A DNA stretch of 64,000 nucleotides from Pycnopodia helianthoides. Lineage: Eukaryota > Echinodermata > Asteroidea > Forcipulatida > Asteriidae. Each line of letters opens with the position of its first letter. Positions within the stretch are counted from its first letter, which is position 1. Of this stretch, positions 12,896 through 24,475 are shown one piece after another. A model generated the notes under the pieces. It saw nothing but the letters and a program-made list of their open reading frames with translations, ran no database searches and was not told the DNA's origin. The position numbers were made by a program, and so were the translations under genes. The stretch covers positions 13,281,757 to 13,345,756 of the forward strand of contig CM063251.1 of assembly GCA_032158295.1 (NCBI GenBank), given 5' to 3'.

Positions 12896-14786
12896 CCTAT
12901 GTTTTTTGTCTTCACAGGACTCGGGGGGCAAGTACAGTGCTTAACTCAAATCAATGTATGGGGAAAACACAAATAATATAAAAATTATGACAAAATTTGG
13001 ACACTCAAATGAATAAAAACAAAAATAGGCATTGAGGAGAGGTCAAAGGTTGGTTCTCTAAAATGATGATGTAATTTGCACATACCCAAGGGGCTTATCT
13101 CATGTTTCATTTGTCGCAAATTCAATATAATCTTGTTATTGGGTGATACATATTTCCAATTTCCTATAATTACATCACATGTACATAATGTAAACTTCAT
13201 TCCTCTGGTATGACTCTCCTTCGCTCTATTGCTCTACTCAGTGCGAAGTACCAGTGACCTTACTGGGGAATAAATGTAGACCTGTGTTTCAGTGTGAGCT
13301 GTTGTGGGTAATGGTGTAGCGTGTTCACGAAGCTGTCGAGCTAGTGAATTTCCTCAATGGCGACCTCCCACCTTAGTCACTTCGTTCCCCTGGTGCCTCT
13401 TTCCTTGCAAGCTGCCGGACATGAAACATTTCACAAGGATTTCACTTTTACACCTGGGCCCAACTTTTAATAGAACTGCATTTATGGCATAAAAAGTACC
13501 TACAGTATGAAGCATTTTAAACAAGATTATGCTTACCAGAAAAAAGGTTACCAGCCAAAATACCTTGTCACAAATGTACCATGTTTGTAACTGGTATCCT
13601 GCTTATTTTTATAATGAAACTTGTTCGGAAAGGTTGTACATGTATTTTCCAAACCGTTTGAACTAAAACAACATAACCTTTGACCGGGTTAGCTGGTGTG
13701 GATAAAGGCGCTGCTAGAAATGTTGAAGGTCATAGATTAAAAGTCCCTACCAAGGTGCCTGTGATTTTTTTCCTTATCCAGTCAGACCTGAGTGCGTGTG
13801 CTGGAGTGCTTTATAATCATACATAGGTGACGGTAAATACAAACAATACGAGCGATTCACAACACAGTGCGCCCTCATTTACGCAATAGAAGCCATTTTC
13901 TCAGTGCACCATTGTTTAAATTCGTACACGGTTTGCATAGCAGATACGTTGTAGGTTGTATTTCTCTGTGTTGTTAGCAAAATACATGTAAGTGAGGTTT
14001 CTTTTTAGGATGGGGAATCTTGAATTTATGTCAGCTATTTAAAGGTCCTAGACTGCTTGTATGGTGATGAGATAGCAGGGCTCAAATTTGGAGGGAAAAT
14101 TTACAAGACTGCAGGGATAGTACATCACATCATGTAGCTTATAACCAGATTTTTGTTAAAGACCAGAATCAAAATAGGAAAAACTTCCTGATACAGGTTA
14201 ACATGCAGTTCACTGTTTATTTGAACAAGCATTAATAGTAAAGAAGAAGATTGATCTCATTTGTCTTTATAGGTATTAAGTTAAAGCTTCATTACTCAAC
14301 AGAACTGAAAGGTATATCTCAAAGTTGACATTTGAACATAATATTTCTGTTCAAGCTATTATATCGTGAGTTATTGCTATTCAACAGAAAAACAGGAGAT
14401 CGCCGGACTCGTCCGGTCCTGTGTTTACTGGCCCAAACACTAAAGTCACTGGCCTCGGGCCTGCGGTCCAGTGTAAAATTTAAGCCCTGATTTGGATTGT
14501 GATCGTTTTGAGTCCACCTACTGCTTTTGGGAAAATGGCCTCTCCGGGATAAACTGTAGAGGGCGCACTGTATTTTGAATCCCCTGTATTTATTATTTTA
14601 GAAATATCAATTAACCCTTAATTAATGTAATGCACTTAAAAGGGGTTGTCATCATACACATGCAGCTTTAATCATGTTAATGCACATATTTGATAGTACT
14701 TATTCTTCCACCTGGGTCCAATTTCATTGCACATACATGTAATGTAGTATGCAGGTATGTACACTTACTTTGTAGGTGCTAAGATC
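12896..14786. other. No gene recognised
   Basis: It contains the continuation of the SINE-like tail (to about 12925) and a degenerate end of the GGGCCCAATTTCAT family near 13456. A patch at 14400-14480 (CTGGCCTCGGGCCTGCGGTC) recurs reversed at 63918-63975. No convincing exon. Confidence 0.4.
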
Positions 14787-14907
14787 ATGTCCAGATTAGC
14801 TTGGGCTGTGGCTGTGGCTGCAGCTGTTGCTACATTGTAAGAGTGTTGTTGAAGGCATCCTATGCTTGAATGCATGTTCAAATGGTGATGTGCAGCTACA
14901 GCTGCTT
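14787..14907. mobile_element. MITE, GGCTACAGCTACGGCTAC type, diverged
   Basis: It includes GGCTGTGGCTGTGGCTGCAG and the internal CATCCTATGCTTGAATGCAT shared with the 6361 and 54683 copies, ending at GCAGCTACAGCTGC. Confidence 0.6.
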
Positions 14908-14908
14908 A

Positions 14909-15441
14909 CTATAATTTGCGGACTATAAGCCGCTCGGTATATAAGCCGCAGCACTGGAAAGTCTCTCAAACAAATTTCAGAGGTCAGTGTATAAGCCGCA
15001 TCAGACAGTGCCCGATTTTCAATATAATCACATTCACAGAAGATGGTTCGAAACAGCGGCAGGCGAGTCCAAACCTTCCCTTTTTGTAGTCCGCTGGGCG
15101 AGGCAAAACAAATGTTCCTGCACAGTTTGGTAAAGGCCTGAAGGGTGGTGCATTTTTTTTTGTCCAAATGAGTAAGGAACCAGATCACTGAGTTGAGTAC
15201 ACATTTTTTGTTGTAGCTGTTGCAGTGGCACTGATCAATTTGCGATCGTTTTGTGTTTTTTCCCTTATCATTTATCAATTTTTGTAAATATATTGAGGTC
15301 GGAAAACTTTGCCGTTTAAATTGTTTTCAAAATTGCCGAAGCTTATTTAATACATGCCGGTGTATAAGCCGCCCAGAATATAAGCCACGGAGCTTGTTGA
15401 AGACCTGACAATTTATTTATGGTCTGAAATTTACGGCACTC
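14909..15441. mobile_element. Repeat with ATAAGCCGC motifs
   Basis: GCGGACTATAAGCCGC at the left and clustered ATAAGCCGC copies at both ends (near 14926, 14940, 14992, 15365, 15380) frame a ~530 bp unit. Imperfect inverted ends: TAATTTGCGGACTATAAG against TAAATTTCAGACCATAAA. The 160-residue minus frame inside shows no known domain. Confidence 0.5.
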
Positions 15442-15950
15442 ATAAACAGCCTCACTTTGTAGTGCCGTGATTTGATTGATAGTTACTTTATCTACTAATA
15501 TTTTTGTCAAAGACACTCCATCTGTCTGTCATTAGAATATTCTATGATGCTTAACAATGATGCTCGATGGATGGGTACACAGCAATTTGTCAGATGGCTG
15601 GGTACACAGCGCTTTGTCGAGGTATTATGCGATTGTTATCACTTTTATTATAATTATTAGCAACCAATTAAAGCTGAAACGGTTGATTAAAAACAACAAA
15701 TTATAAACCCCCTTGAAAATATTGAAGAAATTCATATTACAACACAATTAAATGTAACAATAACAATATGAAACACAGTTTGAAAATGAAATTGTTGAAC
15801 GTGTTGATACTCAAGACAAACAACCATGACCAAGGATAATAGCCATACATTATCTCAGTCTGTGATTCTGTTTTAATTTGTGAGTGCCTCTTTAATGACA
15901 ATCTTTGCATCTTTGCATGGCAAGCTAGAAATCAGTTGCATCAAAGAGCT

Positions 15951-16220
15951 GGGCCCAATTTCATGGCTCTGCTTACCGTAAGCAGTAAGCAAAGAATCGG
16001 CACTTACTGAAGCAGGGAAATCCACGTAAAGCGTATTTCACAGCTAGGGTTAGTACAGAAATGTTGCTTGTGCACACGCATACTCCATGTTACCAGGCAT
16101 TCTTTGCTTACAAAGCTAGGGCAGAAGTTTGGCGCTTGCCCTGTACATGTACATTGTAAGCAAAGAATATTGATCACAAGCGCAAAATTTGGAGGTAAGC
16201 AGAAACATAAAATTGGGCCC
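15951..16220. mobile_element. MITE, GGGCCCAATTTCAT type
   Basis: Ends GGGCCCAATTTCATGGCTCT and ATAAAATTGGGCCC; internal CTTACCGTAAGCAGTAAGCA. Member of the window's most common palindromic family. Confidence 0.7.
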
Positions 16221-16899
16221 TTGACTAATGCAGCAAAAAATTTTTGACCAGGAACCAGTACATGTACAAGTATGCGCATGTACATGTTAACACTATTACC
16301 ACGATTTTGGTGGTTTGCATGTATTACATTTTGTAGCCTGTTTGAGATATGTTGGACACTGTAGGATTGCACTGTTTGGTTTGAGTGTACATGTACAGAC
16401 AGATTTACCCAAACCTAATCGTGTCATAGTATTGTGCAGGAAATGATTTCATCTAGTACGATTGCGTAGCAAAATATTTTGACTGAACGGATTATGTGCA
16501 CACAAAATGCTAATATTGAGTAGCAAAACAAAATCATGATTTTTGTGTAGCGATGGATACAATTTGCGGAGTGCTTTGCTACAAATGTATGCTATACAAG
16601 GGAAAATTGTTCACTCCAACCATATCTCAATGTATACATTTTACAATGTACATGTACGATCATGGAGGAAGGACCCGAATACATGTACATGTAGTACATA
16701 CACTGGGATACATTTTACATGCATAGTGTATGTGTACACCAATGTAGGTATACCATACATGTGTACATTTTGTTGTACCTGTGTGACACAGTAGTATTAC
16801 ACAGGTTTCCCTCCCACGGAGATTGATGCTAAATGCATACCATCACAGAGCAAGGACTACATCATGGAAAGGTTCATGCTGTGATGTTAGGCTCCTTGA
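16221..16899. other. No gene; ACATGTAC-rich DNA
   Basis: It is packed with ACATGTACATGT- and GTACATGTAC-type palindromes (for example near 16260, 16388, 16650, 16683). Short frames here are cysteine/threonine-rich by-products of this repeat. Confidence 0.5.
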
Positions 16900-17075
16900 T
16901 TAACCCTTTAGATTCACGTAGGGGCAGAAGACTGGCTTGTACCAAAATGCACATAGCGGCAAAATGCACATATAGCGGCCGCAAACGGCTGCAAGATCTG
17001 ACCTACTTCCGCTCAACTGAAAAGGTCAAAGGAAAGATCATGACCTGAACTGACATTTTCCAATGTTCCCATGTT
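16900..17075. repeat. Dispersed repeat, copy 1
   Basis: It begins TTAACCCTTTAGA and shares GTACCAAAATGC, AAAGTCAAAGGAAAG-like and CCCATGTTAACAT blocks, in order, with 60289-60475. Confidence 0.6.
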
Positions 17076-17475
17076 AACATACTGTAGTAAATATAGAACA
17101 AAACAAAATTTCTGTCCATTTTATCGTACCTTTTTACGAGGAAAAAATTGAAAAAAACAAAACAACAACAACAATAAAACCATGTCTGGGCGTATGGTGA
17201 CGATTTACACTGAATTGAATGGTCTCTAAAAAAGGGTTATTGCACACAAAATGTGCATAAATGTTCACCCTGACCATCTGACATGTAGTTTGAACCACAT
17301 GGTTGGACCATGGATGTTGGACATGCCAGGGATGCCCATGTGTTATGTATTTTGTTATTTCGTTCACCATAAAAAGTACATCAGTTAGTCATGGATTAAA
17401 GGGGAACTGTCGTCACGATCATACATGTACATGTAGCAGGCTTGTTGCTGTACATGGACTCATGAAGTCTGCAGC

Positions 17476-17806
17476 ATGTGCGCATGGCGGCCGTCACATC
17501 ACAGTATAATAAGGAAGGGATGAGATTTGAGGGATGTAACCAAAATCCTGACAAAAATCGCTTGCTGGCGTTCCCTCTTATTCTAGACCTTACAATTCAG
17601 AAAGTTTACAGACTCTGTGCATCATCAGCAATACAAAACTACAGATTGGGACACAGTGTGGACTGTTTCTTTCTCCCAGCGATTGCTTTTCTTCTTTCAA
17701 GGAAAAATTTAAAGGCTCTAGGAGGTTTCAAGAAAATCCTGAAATCAGGAAAAATCCTGAGAAATGACAGGGCCTTTTGTGATGTGACGGCCAGCGTGCA
17801 CGTGCG
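17476..17806. repeat. Inverted-repeat unit, GGCCGTCACATCACA ends
   Basis: GCGGCCGTCACATCACAG at the left pairs with TGTGATGTGACGGCC at the right. A 115-residue open frame spans the unit but starts and stops in the arms and has no recognisable domain. Confidence 0.5.
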
Positions 17807-17970
17807 TGCAGTTAAACTGGGTTAGAGTTCCTAATTTTATGTACAGCTACAAGCCTACTAAATCATGATGGCAGTCCTCCTGTAAGATACGTCTATCATG
17901 ACATGATTAAAAGTTCATTAGCAGGTTTTTATGGTTTTCCAGGCCTGGAACTAACTACACAGGGAGGTCA

Positions 17971-18177
17971 CAGAGACCATGCCAACTCTTCCCTGATTCT
18001 GCAGAAAGTTCCCTGAAAATAAACCAATCTTCCCACGTTTTGATGAACAAATTTGAAGATCTCCCTGACTAAGGAAACTTAATCCCTTTTATGCTGAATG
18101 TAATTCTAAATATATCCCTGATTGTTGTGCCAAGTCTCTTTGATTGCAAGATGCACACAAGTTTGTTGGCAGCTCTG
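17971..18177. mobile_element. hAT-like MITE, CAGGGCTGCCAAC type
   Basis: The left end CAGAGACCATGCCAACTCTT and the right end GTTGGCAGCTCTG are inverse. The interior TCCCTGATTCTGCAGAAAGT is shared with copies at 32366 and 52761. Confidence 0.7.
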
Positions 18178-18185
18178 CACGGCTT

Positions 18186-18285
18186 TGGTCTTAGCCAATT
18201 AGTGCCCCTTCAAAGAATGGAAGTGCCCTTTGCAAAATGAAAATTGCCTAGCCCTCTCAAAGACGAAAGTCCAGGCCTGTTTTTT
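18186..18285 (+). repeat. Dispersed repeat, GTGCCCCTT...CTCTCAAAGA type
   Basis: It shares AGTGCCCCTTCAAAG, AAGTGCCCTTTGCAAAATGA and CCCTCTCAAAGACGAA with 25255-25365; reversed relatives are at 35612-35762 and 50035-50103. Confidence 0.55.
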
Positions 18286-18600
18286 TTTTCAGAACACTGT
18301 ACGTGTATTCAATGTATTGTACAGTATACACTTAGTAAGCACTATGCATGTCTGCGCACACTGCGAGCAAGTCTTCTTTATCTGACGCCCCCGTGTGCAA
18401 TGAACACTTGTTTGTCTTTAGCTAAAGTGAACGCCATTACCGGTGTTTGAGCAATGATACATCAATAAGTAGAATTTTGCCACCCTGATAAGCAAAGTGG
18501 ATTGTCATCTAAGACTAATTATAACACGAGGTCTTCCCGCTGGTTCACTGGCCTCAACAAGTCTGTTAGTGTTAACAAATTAATGATCTGCATGAGCAGT

Positions 18601-18850
18601 ACCATCAAGCAGGGATGAGAAATGTCAGACTTTTATCTAAACTCAGACTTTTTAAGTAAGCCTGGTGAAGAAAAACCAGTTGTTATTTTTTCCAAAATAT
18701 ATCAAGATATCCTGCTCTTTGGTCCTCTGTAAAAATCTATACAGGGGTAACCAAAAGGTGGAAATGCCATCATTTCAACATTCCTTCTAAAATTTGGGAC
18801 CTACATGTAGTTTCCGACTTTTTTTGTCAGCAATGACTCTTACCAAGATA
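18601..18850 (+). repeat. Dispersed repeat, GGTGGAAATGCCATCATTTC type
   Basis: It shares GATGAGAAATGTCAGACTT, GGTGGAAATGCCATCATTTC and AACATTTGGG(A/T)CC-like blocks, in order, with 54401-54660, and in disrupted form with 28905-29215. Confidence 0.65.
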
Positions 18851-18946
18851 AGAACACTGTTTGGTTTCCTGACAGATAGCTACATGTATGAGAAATAAAA
18901 ACAATCCCTGGCTTCAGGTTGAATGGCTTCTGACTGGCCCCCCTGA

Positions 18947-19062
18947 TCAAAGATATGTTTGACAAACATTAGGGCTAGATGGCTCAGTTGGTAGAGCACG
19001 TTCATCCGGAGGTCATAGGTTAAAATCCGGCTCGAGTCAATTTTCATTGTTCAACCTAAAAG
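18947..19062 (+). mobile_element. tRNA-derived SINE (A box TAGCTCAGTTGG type), copy A
   Basis: Leader TCAAAGATATGTTTGACAAA, head AGGGCTAGATGGCTCAGTTG, a decayed B-box region, then a TTTTCATTGTTCAACC tail. Confidence 0.75.
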
Positions 19063-19639
19063 AAATAATAAATGATGTACCTGAATATTTCACACCTACG
19101 TGTACTGGACAGTGAACTTGGATACCCCTTGCACTGATGTCGCACGCGGCTACTGTCTGCTATGTTGGGAGTCAAATTGCGTATATAATGTAAAAATATG
19201 TTGAGCGTCACATAAAGGAATGCTCGAAATGCTCATCGGCAGTAACCCTACTAACTGACTGCCATAAAGGTGCAGCCAAGATTGATTGACTATTGAATTG
19301 GATCAATAGAATGTTTTAAAAATATACAGTTAGAGGAGTTGTCACTATAAAACTTGCATTGGGCCAGTAGGTAGATACTAGCAACTAGTTCTTGTATGCA
19401 TCGTTTTTCAAAACCATGATTTGAGCATCTGTAGGGTTGAACCTGTATGCTTTCAACTCCGACCCTTAACCAGTACGCTTTGGTATTGGAAATTCTTTTC
19501 CCCTTACCCTTGCAAGATTATTTTCAGTTGCAAAGCAACTTCTAGACATTAATAATATTTTATGTCAATGAATCTCAGTTTGGAAACTCACATAAAGGCG
19601 TTTTTCTCATCGACATTTACAGATTTTAATGGCTCATAA

Positions 19640-20471
19640 GCTTGGGGGATATCACTTTTTTTTTATCCAGGATATATCGTCAACATTATATCGCGATATT
19701 CGATATTATCGCGATTAATTTTTGATGACGTCATTCGTCTACAAATCTTACAGGTCAAGTTGTAGCTACAAATCGTCGGCTCAGTGCTATAAGGTCCTTA
19801 ACAAACGTGATGGACAAAAGGTCGTTAACAAATTATTTTTTTAAGCCTATAAAACAAAATAATAAACTACAACTATCAGAAATTAATGTTTCCTTATGAA
19901 AATCTGAAAATTGATTTTCATAAGGAAACATTAATTTCTGATAGTTGAATTTTATTATTTTGTTTTATAGGCTTTAAACAAAATAATTTGTTAACCACCT
20001 TTCGTCCATCACGTTTGTTAAGGACCTTATAGTTCTCACGCGACGAAATGACTTGTTAGAAATGGTTTTGTTCCAATGAAGTATTCTTCGGGTTTTACTC
20101 TAAACCTATGGTACGAAAACCTGGGCCTATTACTTACACACATGTAATGTGTTAACTACTGCGCATGACAGACTGTTCTACTCGCACGTATGCAACACGC
20201 ACGTGATAACACGCGTGATAACATCCGTCTGCGTGAGACCGCCTGATCGCTGAGGCTTTGATGTTTTTTCGAAGACTAAACCCCGTCTGATCGGATTTGT
20301 TGGGGAATGTTGCGGTGGCGGTCTGTGACTTGCAGCTCTTTGTTGCAGCAAGATCGTCTTGACTAGGAGATTTATTTACCGATATCACGATTAAAAAAAA
20401 CGTGACCCGATATCGTAATCGTTTCAGAACTAGTATCGCGATATTCGATAATATCGTGGTATCGCCCAAGC
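19640..20471. mobile_element. Outer transposon carrying a nested palindrome
   Basis: Ends GCTTGGGGGATATCAC and GTGGTATCGCCCAAGC are inverse; inner ATATCGCGATATTCGATA motifs sit near both ends. Flanks TAATGGCTCATA (19627) and TAATGGCTCGTA (20473) look like a diverged target duplication. Confidence 0.55.
19787..20032. repeat. Near-perfect 246-bp palindrome
   Basis: The outer ends CTATAAGGTCCTTAACAAAC and GTTTGTTAAGGACCTTATAG are exact inverse complements. The arms run about 116 bases with few mismatches to a loop near TCTGAAAATTGA at 19902-19913. Confidence 0.85.
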
Positions 20472-20484
20472 GTAATGGCTCGTA

Positions 20485-21391
20485 CTTTTTGTTTACGGTC
20501 GTGTGTCTGAAACACAATACAAACTATTTCAAAGCCCTCGGTAACGGCTGATCATTGACCTGCGCCTGGTCGAATGGACGGCATCCCGCGAGAAATGAAA
20601 AGTCTTCATGACAACGCAGTTTAACATGTCTTTACAAAATCTTGGCTGCTGTATGTAAGGAACTGGAACAGGTCTTCGGTAAAGGCACTAGGCACAAATC
20701 CATCCAAAGAGTTGATCCATTTCTTGTTTGCAGTGCCTTTTGACCTGGACCACCAGAACACAACCACAGTGACGCCGTAAAAATTGTACCCATGTACATG
20801 CAATCCGCTACAGTGTCTCACCACTCGTGGCCTGTCAACTCATATGACCACTGCCAACGCGCACAGAAACTCAAATACCATTTTATATAAGCCCGCTGTT
20901 GTGTGTTGCGTAAGAATTTGGCATGTTATTGTTACTCGGTTAAAATCAACCCAAGTGAAAACCCAAGCCATAGGTAGACGGGACAGCCAAAGTCAATGTG
21001 TAGAAAAGGTGTACTAAAGCAACGGAGGACTCAAGAACAATATTTGTATCAGTGGTTATGCCGTACACCCAAGTTCCTTGCCCTTTACTTTGCCATCAGT
21101 TGATGAAATCTTGTGACAACAATGATCACTTAAATTACACTCATTGCTGATAAAGCAACCAAGTAAACCTGTATTCAAGCCAAAATGAAAACACTAAAAT
21201 TGTAATTTTCTGCGCGGAATCGCTTGAGATTTCATATGTCGTGAGAGACATTTTGCATCAGTAATCCTGCCATCTCCCTTTTCCCATCCCGGCACGCTTC
21301 CTGAAGTTGCTGTTGTAATCCTGCGCAGACTAATTCTCATGAGTATATTTGACAATGTCTTTTTCTCTTTTGTGTTGCTTTCTCCCAACAG
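20485..21391. other. No gene recognised before CERS1 exon
   Basis: Presumed intron or upstream DNA of CERS1. I searched it for an exon with a hydrophobic helix and a phase-0 donor and found none. A strong polypyrimidine tract (21355-21390) precedes the first visible exon. Confidence 0.4.
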
Positions 21392-21551
21392 CCAGCCGCC
21401 AACGCCTGTAATCTAGTGCCAGGCAGCATCGAGAAGATGCCGGAGAGTGCCTGGCGCTTGTTTTTCTACGCCACGTCTTGGTCCTTTGTGGCATACGTTG
21501 TCTTTACCGCAGAGTTTGATATCTTCGGGGATCCACCATCTGTCTTCAAAG
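21392..21551 (+). CDS. CERS1: CERS1 first visible coding exon
   Basis: The acceptor is a pyrimidine-rich tract ending CCCAACAG; the donor is G|GTTAGT, phase 1. It encodes 53 residues including MPESAWRLFFYATSWSFVAY, the conserved stretch before and into a membrane helix. The reading enters in phase 0 at PAANACNL, which aligns to the PLAKRCCL region of human CERS1. An upstream exon is therefore required, and the ATG inside this exon (21437) is unlikely to be the true start. Confidence 0.9.
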
Positions 21552-24444
21552 GTTAGTCGCACACTCTTGAGTTGCTACGGCCAAACACATTATGTGTGTA
21601 AATGTCCCGAAAGACCGTCATTTTTAAAGGCACTGCAGCCGATTTCACAAAGCGCTAGGATTAATCCTATCTCGAGTTAGGATGAGTAACTCGTCCTAAC
21701 TTAGGGTGGGTTCAATGTGTCCTAACGTCTATGGATACGGAACTTAACTCGTCCTAAGTCCTAAGATTAATCCTAAGTTAGGAAGAGTTTAGTGAAATCG
21801 ACGGCTGGACACCTTTGGTAATTGTCAAAGACCAGTCTTCTCACTTGGTGTATCTCAACATATGCACAAAATAACAAACCTGTATTAATTTGAACTCAAT
21901 TGGTCGTCGAAGTTGCAAGATAATAATGGAAGAAAAAACACCCTTGTCACACGAAGTTGTGTGCTTTCAGATTCTTCGATTTTGCTTGATTTCGAGACCT
22001 CACCAACATCAATTCAAATATTTACTGAGAAATTACTTCTATCTCAAAAACTATGTTACTTCAGAGGGAGCCGTTTCTCACAATGTTTTACACTATCAAC
22101 AGCGCTCCATTGCTCGTTACCAAGTAAGTTTTTATGCTAACAATTATTTTGAGTATTTACCAAAGTGTCCAGTGTCCAATCGCTCACCTCCGCACTCTTT
22201 AAAGGTTAGGTCATAGATTGGTAAATACTCCAAAAAGTATTATGACCATGAAACTTGCTTGGTGAAAAGCACTGCAACTGTGGATAATTTTTTATACCAT
22301 TTAGAGAAAGGATTCTCTTCAGAGTAATGGTTTGGTTGATGTTTCACCCAAAAACGTTTATCTGAGATACGATTCATGCATGAATTGTTCTCAGATTTTC
22401 TGAGGGTTGGTGTCCATTCGGGAATGCTGCGGCCAGATATGGGGTTGGTACCTGTTGCCACCTTGCTAAATGTGGATGGATTCAACGTTCTTGTGAAAGC
22501 ACCGTGACAGTTTTTTGCTGTTTTCTCAGAAAGTAGACACTGTATTCAGCTGAAACTTTCACATCTGACTTTTATTGTATTTTTCTTTTAAATTTTGCAT
22601 ATAAATCAGCATTACGAGACATAACTTTAAGGAGTTTAAGTGCATTCTTTCATCTCCAAACTGCTTAAACCTTGTCCGAGGACCGCTAGAAAAAGCAATC
22701 CTTAAAGTTCAAAGCTGATTTAAAAATAAAAAAAAAATTGAAAGAAAAGGCATTTTATTCATAGCAGGAAATCAAAAACCATCGATGTGGCGTTTGTCTG
22801 CCTTGGTCATGAAATAACAACCAGCCTACAAACACACTGATCCAACCAAGTCCGGTTTGTGCATATATGAATCGTCAGCTGTGCTGTTTTTATTTGATCT
22901 GGTTGTAGTTGCAGTTAATGTTTACATTCTGATAATCAAAATATCCATAAGAATTATTATCTTAAAGGCACTGCAGCCGATTTCACGAAGCGCTAGGATT
23001 AATCCTATCTCGAGTTAGGATGAATAACTCGTCCAAACTTAGGATGGGTTCAATGCGTCCTAACGTCTATGGATACGGAACTCAACTCGTCCTAAGTCCT
23101 AAGATTAATCCTAAGTTAGGAAGAGTTTGGTGAAATCGACGGCTGGACACTATTGGTAATTACTCAAAATAATTGTTAGCATAAAAACTTACTTGGTAAC
23201 GAGCAATGGTGAGCTGTTGATAGTATAAAACATTGTGAGAAACGGCTCCCTCTGAAGTAACATAGTTTTTGAGAAAGAAGTAATTTCTCAGTCAAATATT
23301 TGAGTTGATTTTGAGACCTCACACGTGAGGTATCATCTGAAAGCACACAACTTCGTGTGACAAGGGTGTTTTTTCTTCCACTATTATCTCGCAACTTCGA
23401 CGGCGAATTGAGTTCAAATTTTGACAGGTGTGTTATTTTGCGCATATGTTGAGATACACCAAGTGAGAAGACTGGTCTTTGACAATCACCAAGGTGTCCA
23501 GTGTCTTTAAGGTGTGGTGGGATACATGCAAGACATGAGTTGTTTTTGTTAGCCAACATGGCTGCTCGACCATAGGGATCAACAGGTGTTTATTTAGGTG
23601 TTTTTTTTTTTGCAGAACTGCAAATCTGACTTGTCCATTTTTAATTGTCTTACAGGGTGGTATCCAGGCATTGCGGTTCCTTCGTTAGTCTACTGGGCCT
23701 ATGCAATCCAGTGCAGCTTTTATCTGCACTGTTTCTTCGCCACCATATTCCTGGATGTCTGGCGGAAGGACTCGGCCATGCTCGTCTTGCATCACGTACT
23801 CACACTCAGCCTCATCGGCTTCTCATATGCAGCTCGGTTAGTTGACTCATGGCATCGCGCAAGAGCGCCCTCTTGTGGTATTTTTTTGTTTGTTGGAAAT
23901 CAAGACAGCTGCCAAGCTTAACTAATACCGAGTAATCAAACTTGGTTTTTATGCCTGAAATACTGCCTCAGTCACTTAATCACTTAAATTGCAATCTAAA
24001 TAAGCTTGTAGATGAACAAGTGTAAAACCCCTGAAAAAAAAATATAGCCAAAAAAGAAAAGTTTTCACTACATGGTAATCACCTAAATTGAGGACGTTTT
24101 CACTGGTTGATTACTTGAAACTCTACAGGATAGGAGTGAAATTATTCTTTTCCCAGAATAATGACTTCATGCACATGTACCTTTAAAGATATAAAAAAAA
24201 ACACAGGCATGACTTCTTCAACATTTAAGTACCATCAATTGAGGGCAGAAGCTATTGTCAAAATCCCAGGAGTTAAGGTCTTGAGTTAATGGAGAAATCA
24301 CTAGTGTGCAAAATACAGCCCAGCCTCTTATACAGGTCCATATAACCACAGGCAATTCGGCATGATATTTCTTTTATTGCAAACTGGGATTCCTCAGCAC
24401 TCTGTCATTTGCCGTACCACTCGGAGAAATAATATGACTCTGGC

Positions 24445-24475
<31 letters not shown>

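Noticed and set aside
14796..15278. 160-residue open frame on the minus strand
   Set aside because: It spans parts of two transposon-like repeats, has no recognisable domain, and its composition is that of translated repeat DNA.
17478..17825. 115-residue open frame on the plus strand
   Set aside because: It begins and ends inside the inverted arms of a repeat unit. No homologue recognised; considered and rejected as the missing CERS1 exon.
18965..19040. Candidate tRNA gene
   Set aside because: The head has A- and B-box similarity but a broken T arm and a shared SINE tail; four similar copies show it is a SINE. The same applies at 43329, 47700 and 55741.
21437..21439. In-exon ATG as the CERS1 start
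   Set aside because: The frame upstream within the exon is open and aligns to the family's N-terminal region; starting here would remove the first membrane helix.
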